From the NCBI GenBank assembly GCA_015680685.1, contig MNCI01005278.1, positions 61,735 to 125,734 on the forward strand: 64,000 nucleotides of DNA, in the 5' to 3' direction. The first letter of the stretch is position 1; every line of letters starts with the position of its first letter. The position numbers and the translations under genes were made by a program. Below are positions 24,001-36,000 of this stretch, one piece after another. This DNA comes from Gnetum montanum (Eukaryota; Streptophyta; Gnetopsida; Gnetales; Gnetaceae). Under the pieces are notes generated by a model. That model saw only the letters and a list, made by a program, of their open reading frames with translations. It had not been told where the DNA came from and searched no databases.

Positions 24001-27000
24001 TACCTCTGCGATGTGGAGCATGCTCCGAGTAGCTAACAACGGCTCGTCTGAATCATAGTCCTGTTGAGGACCATGATGTCTGTGACGATTCCGGCTACCC
24101 CTCCTTTCATGCTGGTGAGCACCGCGCGATTGGTCGCGCGCTTCCTCATGTTGCCCCTTCCAAACCTTTTTACCATCGTCCTTCCGCTCCTGCCTTCCCC
24201 CGTTACGCTCAGAGCCTGAGCTGGATGAAGGTGCAGGAGAGGGAGAGGACAAAGAAGAAGGAGAGCTATCGCCACCGCTGCGGTGTTGATCTCCCCATCT
24301 ACTTTGACGGCCTCAATCATCTTGCCCAACCTTGCTACGTGACCCTCCATCCCCTTGAGGATCGTGGTCACTTAGAGGTTTGTTTTGAATGATTGACTGG
24401 AGGATCTGCTACCCCAGGGGAAGTTCGGTCGAATGGGTATCATGAAAGACGGGATCCCCATCGTCTTGCAGCCTTTGCGAAAATAAGGGGTTATTAAATT
24501 GTTTCTCCTTCTGCTGTTCATGTCTCTCCGCTTGCTGCTAGTCTCTTGCTTGTTGAGCCTCTGTGGGACGATAGTCCCGGTAGTCATGGTCCTCCATGAC
24601 ATACTCCGCCACCCGGTCCTGGATGCCCAATCTGCCCAGATTGTGATATAGCATCGCAGGAGCTAATCGGTTGGGTGGTAGCAGGATGCTACCCTCCATG
24701 TCCCGCCATCGCAGATGCTCATCCTGATGTAGGATGAATGTGAAATCAGGGACATATTCATCGGGATGTTTGTACACCACCCGACATTCTTGTGGCACCG
24801 GTGGTTTGAATACCTCTCTCTTGTGAGAAGACATGTTGGATGTTAGATGGTCCATGTAATCGATGTACTTTAATATTTACTTTTAATCTGCCTAGCATGC
24901 ATAAATGTTTCTATCCTGGGTCTGTTCCAACGACTTGAATGATAATTTCACTAAGGTTAAATGACGCATGTAAGACTATCAATCCCTGGCAACAGCACCA
25001 ATGATGAGCGGCTAGGTACCCCTATGCCCAACTATACGAATCACGAGCATTCATGCACGACTCGGTTGAAATCCGCAGACTGTAAGCACTTAACATACAC
25101 CAGACTCTAACCAGTGAAACCTTGGGTTAGAACGTTCGTCATCCTAATCTCACTTGTGAGGTTCTGTTTACGATGGTTAAGTGAGACTAAGGCTAATGAT
25201 TTTTATAGCTTTTTAATTATCTTTTTGGGCGGCTAATTATCTTGGAAAGTAAGGCTTGAATATTAATTAATCTAAGATTATCTTAATCTAAGTCTTAACT
25301 ATTCCTAACATAAGTATCCGGTCCCATCTTCCGAGCACGTCCTGAGCATCTCCTAACACTTCTGGGTTACTAGACGTTAAGCGTCACTGGGTTTACCAAG
25401 TGTTTGAGTTACGTTCGAGATGGTTGTACTTATGGCCTTTAAGAACTACGAATGATGAATGGCGATTGAAATCATAATAACAAAAACTCAAATAATTAAC
25501 AAGTAACTAATAAAGCATAAACATATTAAACTATTGAATGCATAAAATAGCTAAGTCCAAATGTCGCCCCCCAGGTGTTTTGGCTGTTCTCGGTTTTCTC
25601 TGCTCTATCTGGCTGTTTTGTCTGTCTCGCTTGCGGTTTCTGGGGCCCGAGGGCCCTCCCCTCTCGGTGGGGCCTCTCCTGGTGGCCCGCCGCTTGTAAT
25701 CGCATGTAATCTTTGTAACATATTTTTGCGCTTTTAATATAATCCCGACCTCTTTCTCGAAAAAAAAAATAGCTAAGTCCAAATGTTGCAAGAAATGCTT
25801 GAATAGTTCGTGTTTATTGCTGTCACATCAATGGGCTCAGATACATCAACACTCGAAGAAAGAGTCGATCACTTTTCTAACACCTGCTGCGGGCACTTGG
25901 AAAATATTCTATCTCCTGCGGGAACAAACTGCAAGAGCTTCGCTACAACTAACTGAAAGGTGCCTAAATGCGGCGGAAGGCCCTCTTATTTATAGGCCGA
26001 GATAGGCGGTTGCATAAACTGGGCCACGTCGATGTAGGGAGGCTACATCAACGGGCCCGCGTCGATGTGGCCACATATATGCAGCCCAGTCGACGCATTG
26101 ACTTAATGACACTTCATCACCTCCTGTTACTAACGCATGGAACTGCCATGCTTGTATGGTTCCGAAGACACAAGGAGCGAAGGACCCCTTGTGCACCCAC
26201 GGCCCCTGCTACCTCTCTCACAATCCTCCCCTACTTAAAATGAGCGACGACCTCGGAGCATGGCTTGGGTAACCCACGAGGCTGCTACATCAAAACCAAG
26301 GGAGGATTCCGTCAATTCCGGGGAGTACGCCCATGCTATTTTGAGTCAAGTTTGAAGGGATCTTTGGTTCTGGAAGGTTCAACTGCTAGGGCCTAAGGCT
26401 GTAAAGCATTTTTTGTTGAACTCGACCATCTTCCTAAAATCCGGACTCATCCTAGCATTCGACCCCCAAGTCAAGAGCATCACCCCTCAAGACTTGGCCT
26501 GTCCATCCTTCCATACCTGGCCTAAAATGTCAGGCTATGGGAGAACATCAAGTGGTCTATCATTGCGACATGACAGAACACACCGACCTAGGGATACATG
26601 AGTTCTAGGGCGTCCCTTGACTTGTTTGATCCAAAGGTCTAGGGGTCTCAAGTTCAACATAGCTTCTTGTCTATTTGAACCTTAAGCCCCATCACCTATA
26701 GAGCACTTCGAATGGCTCCAGGCACCTTCCTCCCCTATCTGAGGTCGACTCTCATAGGAATTTGCTCTCGAATCTTATAAGGCACCACATGTCATGCTTC
26801 TTTTGATTTTTTTTTTTGCATGGGAGGTTTCTCCATCCATCATCGAAGTAGCCAAGGCGGGAGGTCGATTGCTTGCTCCCTGCAGAAATCCAGGATCAAG
26901 TTTTCCTGGGACCTTAAATGCTCTAGTGGTTCCCAGCTATTGTTTGAGTCAGGATGATATTCCTAGTGGATGAGGAACTCCACTTTCAAATCTGCACCAT

Positions 27001-30000
27001 GGCTAGTGGTCTGAAAGTTTTGGATGCAGTCTACTCTCTTTCCTTGTATAGATTGTATACAAGGTCGCTCTCGGATCGAGAGGCTTCTTTCCGGATATGA
27101 AAACCCATCTGGCAATGGCTTCAGCATGTTGACATGAAAAACTGGATGGACTCGGTCCATATTGATCGGTAGCTGAAGCTTATATGTCACAGGGTTAATT
27201 TTATCGATGATCCGAAAGAGACCATCATATTGCCTCATCAACTTGGAGTTAGTTCCCTGTTTTGACCTGAATTGATGTGGGTCCAACTTTAAGAGAACCC
27301 AATCTCCCACCTTAAATTCACAGTGCTGGCATTTTCAATCAGCATACTTTTTCATTCGCTGCACAGCCCTCTCCAGATGATATTTTGCTGTTTCAACATT
27401 TTCAGACCACACTTTCAAGAATTCATCTGCTGAGGGATGCCGACCCTGCAACGAGGGGGAGACCATATGAGGGGTAATGGGCTGCCTTCCCATTACTAGT
27501 TCTGCAGGAGAAAACCCAGTAGATGATGACTTCTGGATGTTATAACTTAGCTGGGCAATCCCTAACAGAAAAGGCCAGTTCTTTTGGTCACTACGAACAT
27601 AGTGTTGGAGGTACTCTTCAAGTACTTCGTTCATCTGTTTAGTTTGACCATCGGTTTGCGGATGAAAGCTTGTTGACAATTTGAGTGTGGTACCCATCAT
27701 GCCAAATAAGGCTCGCCAGAAAGCACTTGTGAATTGCGGATCTCGGTCTGAAACAATGCTCATGGGTAACCCAAAATATCGAACTACCCTGTCAAAATAG
27801 TATGCTGCTGTGTCCTTAGCTGAACACTGTAATGGACAGGGAATGAATATGGCAAATTTGGAAAATTTGTCTACCACTATAATGATACTGCTTAAACCCC
27901 GAACATTTGGTAATCCTGTGATGAAGTCCATAGACACTGTAGCCCATGGAAATGGGGGGATTTCCAAGGGCAACAGAAGACCACCTGGACGCTCTATAGA
28001 ACCCTTGTCCTGTTGGCACACCAGACACTTCTGAATATAAGAAATCACATCCTGATACATTTTTGGCCAGAAGAAGGTTCTCTCAATGAGTGCCAAGGTT
28101 CTTTGCTGTCCAGGGTGCTCAGCCCACTGTGTGTCATGACACTCTCGGATTATCTCCTTTCGTAGGCCATCCCAATCTAGAACGCATATTCGATTATCAC
28201 GAAACCAAAGCAGTGTATCCCTCATTTTGAATTGTGGTGCTTGCCCAGTTTTTATCAGCTTCATTAAATCAGTGATATGAGGATCCCTTTTTAAGCCATC
28301 TTGAATTTTAGCCAACAACACTTCATCACATTGAACATGTGAAGTTTGTGGCCCAGTGATAGAAAAGAGTTGGGAGACAGGCTGAGGACGGCGACTCAAT
28401 GCATCTGCCACCACATTCTCTTTTCTAGGACGGTAAGTCATTTGCAAATCAAATTCAGATAACATGGCCAACAATCGGCCCTGTTTGGGCCTCAGCTTCG
28501 TTTGATTCAGCAAGTAGTTAGTGGCCAGATTATCTGTCTTTACGAGGACATGACTTCTCAGCAAGTAGTGTCTCCATGCTCTTAAGCAATGGACAATAGC
28601 GAATGTTTCTTTTTCATGGATTGGCCACCTTTGTTTTACTTGATTCAGCTTTCGGCTCTTATAAGCAACAGGATGACCTTCCTATAGCAACACGCCCCTG
28701 ATTGTATTCTCACTGGCATTCGTATGAACCTCAAAAGGTTTCGAGAAATAAGGCAATGCCAACACCAGATGTGAGGTTAAAGCTTCTTTGATCCTATCGA
28801 AGGCTTGCTGACAATTTGAATCCCACTACCATGCAACTTCTTTCTTTTGCAAATTGGTCAGGGGAGCAGCGATGCCTGAGAAATTTCTGATGAATTTCCG
28901 ATAGAAGTTGGCTAACCCCATAAACTGTCTGACCTCATGCACATTAGTGGGAGCGAGCCATTGGTGCACAACCTCTACCTTCTTTGGATTTGGCTTTACC
29001 TGCCCATACCCTATGAGATGTCCCAGAAATTTTAGCTTTGAGTAGCAGAATTCACATTTCTATTTCTTAATGTACAACTGATTTTCTCGTAGCTTCTCAA
29101 GGACCAACTGTAGGTGGAGGGCATGTTCTTCCATTGTATGGCTATATATCAAGATATCATCGAGATAGACGACCACAAATTTGTCCAGGAAGGGTCAAAA
29201 TATCTCATTCATCAAGGTACAAAATGTAGCTAGTGCATTGCAAAGCCCAAAGGGCATTACTGTCCACTCATATGACCCATACTAAGTTATGCATGCAGTT
29301 TTTTCTTCATCCCCTTCTGCGATGCGAACTTGGTAGTACCCTTGTCGGAGGTCTAGTCGGGTGAAATACTAGGCCCCTGCCAATTCATCGAACAAATCAG
29401 AAATGAGTGGTACTGGGTACTTGTTCTTGATGGTGTGTTTATTTAGCAACTTGTAATCGCAACAGAGCCATAGTGTTCCATTCTCCTTGGTGACAAATAG
29501 CACCGGTGCCCCATAAGGGGATTTTGAGAGATGAATGTATCCCTTGGACATCAAACTTTCAAGCTGCTTCTTCAATTCTCCCAATTCTGGTTCTGTTAAG
29601 TGATATGGCCTTTGGATAGGAGGGTCAGTACCTGGCTGCAATTCTATTTTATGATCCACGACCCTCCGAGGTGGCAAACTTCCTCACAATTCAGGCGGCA
29701 TCACATCTTTAAAATTATCTTGCACTTGTGCTATGCATGGCTCAATATTAGTTTGGGATCCACAAACTTCAGAAGGATCACCCGTTTGCATAGTTAACAG
29801 AAATTTCCTGGTAGGATCCGTGGCCAAGCATTTCATCACCATTGGTGACACAATCTGGGGGCCAGAGCCCTCGTCCTTTCCCATCTGTGCTTCATGAGTT
29901 TGAACTAAGCATGAGGAGCTTTCATGTGAAATGAAGATCAGGTCTAAGTGTGGAGCTATGAAAAATTTGGCCTTGCGTAAAAATTCTTGCCCCAATATAA

Positions 30001-33000
30001 CTTGAAAGGAGTCCATATCTAGAATTGAAAAATCTAGAACTCCTTGCCTTGAGCCCACTTGAACTGGGACATTGCGACACACCCTGATGCACCGAAGGGG
30101 TCTGAACTTGGCTAGTTTGCAGAAGGCTTGGACTGGTTCCATCTTTAGCTTCAAGTCTTTTGCCATGGCTGAAACCATGTAATTGTGTGACTGGCCCCAT
30201 CATCAATGAGGGCACTTATTTGACTTGAGCTCACAGTGATTAGGGCCTATTGAACTTGATGTAAATTATTAAGATTAGTACTTTGGGAGTTTCCAGCTCT
30301 TGACCTCTACGTAACCATGTCAGACAACTCCATCATAACCGCTAGCCTTCGCTATTCCCCCGATGTGCTTCCGTTTGTAATCTGAAGGCATGGGTCAGGG
30401 CAATAATCGAGTGCCATCAACTATTTCCTTGGAGCTGGCCCTTGCCTATTTTCGGTCCTTCTTGAACTCAAGGGAGAATTTCTTGCCAGGTTGTTTCCTC
30501 GACACAAGAAGCATTGAATTGGCCCCTTAAAGGCACCTCCCATAAATTGTTTCTTCTTGGCCCCAGGTTGCAACCTGCTCCTTGTATCCTTACGTTTTTG
30601 TTGGGAGCCTTGGTTTCCTAGAGGACCACCCTTCGGGCAACTACCTTGCTGAACTGATTTGAATGTATTTCCACCTTTGATGGGACCTGTATTTGTTCTT
30701 TGAGAGTGGGAGGACGTGACATGCTTTTCCTTCCCAGCCTTACCGTTATCTGGCTTCGTTGCCTTGAAGTCCAAAAAAGTGCCAGTAGCCGCAATAGCCT
30801 CTGTGAGAGAGTCAATGCCTCTTCGACCCAATTCCATCTATGCCCATGGCTGTAACCCATTTACAAACTTGAAAAAACGATCCCGATCTCCCATATCGGG
30901 AATCAGCAACATGAGTTCTTCGAAGCTATTGATATAATCTTCAAGCTACCCTGAATGTTTTAGGGTCTCTAGCTTGGTTTTAGCTACCCATTCAGAGTTC
31001 CTAGGATGGAACTGTTTGATCAGTGTTGCCTTAAATCTGTCCCACGTCTCTATCTTTTCTATAGCAGTGCCCTTTTCTTGGGCACGAAGGAGGCTAAGCC
31101 ACCATAGCTTAGCACTTCCTATGAGAAACTGAGATGCCGTGGAGACCTTTTGGGCTACAGGAACACCCCCGGTATTCAGGTACATCTCCGCATCATGGAA
31201 GAAGGCATCAATTTTAGCATCATTTCTCTCACCATCGTAAGAACTCGGTTCTCTAGCTTTGATATGAGTGGTCGCTACTGGCTCGTTTGCCAAGTGTCAT
31301 GCTAAGGAGGATTTCAGGATGGCATTTTCAATTTTTAAATCAAATAGTTCCTGATTTACCCCCACCAGGGCATCCTCTAGAACTCACCTGACCAATTAGG
31401 TCCTCAACCAAAGATGCTTTTGTTTGTGCCTCTTCCAAGGATCCAAATAGATCCTTGTAGAGGTTGATCATGCGATCGAGACGACCTTCCAAGATCAAAA
31501 CCTTAGCCTCTGCCACTTTCACCCTGTCCTTGGAGCAAAGATCCATTTTTTCTTGTGGTAAGTCAACATCTTTAAGAATGTGATGGATCGCGTTTGCGTT
31601 TTCTGGACCAGGGTAGGCTAAGGCCTCATCAATTTCCTTGACATGGTCCCATAAGGTTTGAAACTTAGTCTCATCTTGACCAAGTTCTATCTTGGCCTCA
31701 ATTTCTGGGTTTGCTTGAGCATTAGCCATGTCACTTGGTCCACCAGGCTCCATGTTGCCCAAGAGAGAGCTTTAGCACAAGGCCACCCTCAAAGGGAGAG
31801 TGGCTAGCAGAAGTTGAAAATGGAAACCTCACAAACCACAAACCCTCTCACCTGTTTGGCAAGAAAGTTTTATCGGTAACTGAAATTGTGAGGCTCTAAT
31901 ACCATCTGTAACAATGTTGTCCCTGGATACGTTGTTCGGCACCCCAAGAGTTTTCCAAGTAGGTTTTGAATCGGGACAAAACTGAAGAGGATTACGCCTC
32001 AGCAATTAACAATCCTGAAACACGTGCCAACAAACAATGTGTTAGCGTTAGGATGTCTCCTGAGCGGTGTTTCATATTCAATATTGAAAATATGCTAACA
32101 AGCTAGATAGCGCTCCCTTGCTCCACTCACGTGGACACTACGGGGACTATTAGTTGAACCCTCCAAATTCATCACCGCGTGTTGGTAGTTGGTGTTGTGC
32201 TCCAAGGAGTGCATGCAACATCCCATAGCACGTCCCATGACACACTCGGTAAAAACACTTCAACGTAGAGTTGAACTACGCAACCCTCCCAGGCAAAGTT
32301 CTACTGAGTGGGGTAATGAGGTAGGTTGTAGCTTTTTCTTACTAATGCATGGAACTTCCATGCTAGTATGGTTCCGAAGACACAAGGAGTAAAGGACCCC
32401 TTGTGCCCCCACAGCCCTGAACCGTGGGGGAGGTAGCAGGCCACCACCAACCCTGCTACCTCTCTCACATTGTGCTTGCAAATAATCCTGAAAGAATGCA
32501 CAATGCTCCTTAGAACTTTGAAAGACTGCGTTGTACTGCACTCCAACTGCTCGTTGAAAAAATGTGCTGCACTATGTTGCATTGCACTTTGTAAGACTGC
32601 GCTACATTGCTTTATGAAAGAATGTGTTGTGTTGCTCTTTGAAAGAAATCAGTGTATTCAATGTGTTGCTACTTGCAGAAAGCCAAAAACTGGTAATGGC
32701 GCCAAGCTATTTCAGAATGTTCGATGAGCATTCTTTGCACTTTTATAATTGTCCTTGTCCTGAGTTTTTGATTTTTAAATGTTCTTTAGCATTTGAAAAA
32801 CATTAAATAATGTTAATATTTATTGGTAAAACTGTGGATTCCAGCACTTCGGAATTGTCTGGAATCATGATTTTTGCATTAAGATCTGATCCAGAATTGT
32901 TGAGAATCACAATCCAAAGCTTATCTGGATCACAATTGCTCAGATCACGATGTTGATCTGATTTTCATAAGTATGCTACACACTGGTAGAAACCTTCTAA

Positions 33001-36000
33001 TCTAATACCTTTTGCATAGAAAAGAAAATCATAGAGTTAGTGAGCTGGTTTGGGTATTTGGCAAGTACAAAAAACACTGATGATTTCAGTTTTAGAAATA
33101 TTTTCTTTTTGCTAGTATAATGCTTAGAAACCATTATTTGAAGAGAAAAGGTAACTTAGTGAGCATAAATGAATAGTATGCAACAATAATAAAAAAAACA
33201 TTGCGATAGAAGAAAATGTGAATATAATATGATAGTAATGACGGAAACATGATGCTAGCCACAAGATTAACTTTTTTAAACTTAAAATTTAGTGTTTTTC
33301 AAGAGTTTTGATTTTATACTTCTGAAATAGCTTTTTAAATCTGTCTTACTCTTTTTTAAGGTTTTGATTTAAAACGTAAATCTGCCTTAAGTTTTAACGT
33401 TACTTGTTTTTGGTAAGAAAAGCCTAGCCAAAATCCTAGGTGGTGACCATTTTCCTGGGTAGCAAATTATTGCCGTCTATTTAAACACTACTACATGCCT
33501 AGAAGTCTCTACCTTAAACTTCTTTTTCACGAGGGCTTCCCTTTTTTCCCCTAACATCTTCATCTGTCATCCTTAATACTTTCAAGAATAAATGTGTTGT
33601 ATCTCCTCTTCTCTGTTTTTGCATCTATGTTGGTTAATGCATTTTGCTATATTTAGCATCTTTTTGTTTTTTGTTTTTAAATTCATCTTGTAGGCAATTC
33701 ACTGGTGAATTTGAATGGACTTTTACATGGGACAGTAATGTTGCGTTGATGCTTTACAAAGAAATGAATAATACACTAACTCATTGAAATGTACAAGGAA
33801 CAAATGAAATTTGATGGAATTAGTTAGTAAGGAATTGAATGATACATCTAATCAGTCTGTTGAATGCTAGCTAGAGTGCTTAACTTGACATATTTTCAAA
33901 TTTTATTCTTGTTAAGAATCTATAGTTTGGAAATTACCCAGTAACCAGGATTTTTAATGATTACATCACTAAGCCATTTTCTGAATACCTGAGTTGAGGA
34001 TTTGGAGTGGAGGAGTATTTCCCTTGACAAATGGCTGAACTTTAAGAGGTATACGTTCAGTGAGAGGTCATTGGGGTGGTTAATGTTGTATTTTGTATAG
34101 TCTTGGGTTGGAGAAATTGCAGATACTTGGCGTTGTACCATTTCTCCCTCTATTTGAGCTCTAAAAAAACGTTAGAAAATTGACAAATGTGATTAATGAT
34201 TCCCTGGTATTGGCCTTCTTTTATGGGACATACTTAAACTACATTGAGACAAGTTGTATGCATTTGGAAAAAAAAAAGACACTTTGAGAAATGAGGCACT
34301 TAGAGCAAAACTGCAATTGTGGTATTTGTGGGGTTTCTTGTTTCTATGTTCTTCTCTTCAATGGACAACATAAATCTTTTTAAGTGACTTGGAGCTGGAA
34401 CAAGTTGGTTGCGGAAAGATTGTCATTGCTTATTCCAATGCATTGTCCATTTGTTGACTCTCGAATTTGATTGTAGATGTCAAAGCATACCTATTAGAGG
34501 TTGGCAGTAGAATAAGGTGCCTTTGATCTTGCTGCACTAGAAATTTTAGTTTTGTTGGAGTTGATTTTGGTGTAACAGTGTTGCCCTTGTAAAACACCAT
34601 TCAGCAACACCTGAGAGTCCCAACAACAGCAATGGGAGCAATGGGAGAAGGTGGACTCAAGGTGGACTATGTCTTACAGCTTAGCATACTTGTTTCACAA
34701 CATAGAGGACACAACCTATTAGCTAATGTTTAGAGGCGCTAGAGTCGCCATAAGCATTAATTACGCAACCAGACCAACAAGGTGTATACACACAAGCGCA
34801 CAAAACACCGTTCTCCCAAAAGAGCTATGACATGTTCCTATACTACTGCATCTAGCCCTAAGGCCCACTTTGAAGAAAGGGCGGTGGCTCGAGCATTGAA
34901 GCCAAAGCTCCTCTGCAAGCCTACGTATCCTTGTGATGAGGTTCACAAGGAATCAAAGCTCATGTTGTTCTAAATAATGGTCAGAATAGCATGGAACTCA
35001 AAAGGATCATCATGCTTCTTTAGCCTTAGTTTTGGAGGGAAACAAACTTTGATCCACCAAGGCATGTTTCCCTACATTTGGCCACCATGAGTTGACTACA
35101 AGTGTATGGAATGTCATGGTCTGCAATACCATGAGTTGTGGTCAAGTTGTGTTGTTTTAGCACGAGCCCACTATGGGTTGTGCTATGTTAGGAAGTTAAA
35201 AAAATGAACTCTGAAAAAATTATGAGCTAGTCATGAGTTATGGTTAGGTCATGGTGAACATTTTGGCCTTATTGTAGTACTTTATGTATTTCAAATTTGT
35301 CCTACTAGTGGATCATAGGTCATGGTAGCCTAGAAATGTCTTTGTGTTCACCACTAGTTGTGCTAAAGTTGTGGTCTTGTAGGAAACAGAGAACAATGCC
35401 GAAGTGAAAGTTTGAAGGCAATTTGAGCAAATTTGAGGCTAAACCCTTGGAAACAAAGATTAGAAACATGTTATATAGCTTCTAAACATGGTGAGGCAAT
35501 CTTGAATTAGAAGATAAACGTTAATCGATCCTTGAATTTAATGTGTATAAAATGTAAAAGACCAATAATAACATGCGAACAGGAAGGAGAGAAGAAAAGA
35601 TTGGAAAAATAATTATCTCACTCTCTCATTCATCTTGAATCAACAATTACAACAATTTATAGGAAAGAATTACAATAGGAATTTGCTAAATAAGAAATAA
35701 GAAATCTAAAAAATAACTGACAAATATTGATGATAGAAATTGATTATGAGAATAAACTAATTTTGGTAAGTTGATCCACAAAATTAGACCTTAATTGATT
35801 TAGAGAATCAACTAATTTTGGTAAGTTGATCCATAAAATCAAGCCTTAATTGATTTAGAGAATCAACTAATTGTGGTAAGTTGATCTAACTTTATTCTTA
35901 GTTTCTAACACTCCCCCTCAAGCTAGTGAATAAATATCTATCATTCCCAGCTTGTTAACAAAAGAATCAAAGCTTGGTTTGCATAAGGCCTTTGTGAGAA

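Larger units (their letters stand above)
18025..26119. mobile_element. Athila-like retroelement with inverted terminal LTRs (palindromic)
   Basis: An 8,095-bp insert in the chromovirus 3' LTR. The left outer end is TGATGAAGTGTC and the right outer end is its inverse GACACTTCATCA, so both outer ends are LTR 5' (U3) ends. Layout: LTR(+), gag C-terminus, PR and RT (+) to 21566; then, inverted, pre-RT, PR, gag, PBS and LTR(-). Flanks CCCCT and CCTCC are in the position of a 5-bp duplication, and removing 5 bp restores the length of the undisturbed LTR exactly. RT motifs ([24 protein letters not shown]), the CX2C...H...C gag end and a tRNA-Asp-like PBS point to the Athila branch. Confidence 0.85.
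17602..32469 (-). mobile_element. Ty3/gypsy chromovirus inserted in the hAT, duplication TTGTG
   Basis: 5-bp duplications TTGTG lie at 17597-17601 and 32470-32474. The 5' LTR is 31907-32469 (- strand). The 3' LTR is 17602-18024 plus 26120-26222, split by the Athila-like insert. The PBS reads TGGTATTAGAGCC, one change from the plant initiator-tRNA-Met PBS. A polypurine tract (GTAGGGGAGGATTG on the - strand) abuts the 3' LTR at 26223. Gag, PR, RT, RH, IN and chromodomain follow in gypsy order. The terminal TG of the 3' LTR has become TA. Without the inner element it is about 6.8 kb. Confidence 0.9.
13949..32975 (-). mobile_element. hAT DNA transposon (about 4.15 kb once the nested insert is removed)
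   Basis: The left end reads CATACTTATGAAAATTGGAT and the right end is its inverse with few mismatches (CATACTTATGAAAATCAGAT on the - strand). The 8-bp flanks are CTGCACAC (13941-13948) and CTACACAC (32976-32983), one mismatch apart. An 8-bp duplication is the hAT signature. The interior encodes a hAT transposase on the - strand (14350-17160). Subtracting the nested gypsy element leaves about 4.15 kb. Subterminal regions on both sides carry GGATTGTG and GATC-rich motifs. Confidence 0.88.

Noticed and set aside
18025-26119. Palindrome as a pure assembly artefact
   Set aside because: Arms diverge at many sites, cover different parts of the element, and only one LTR has the LINE-like insertion.
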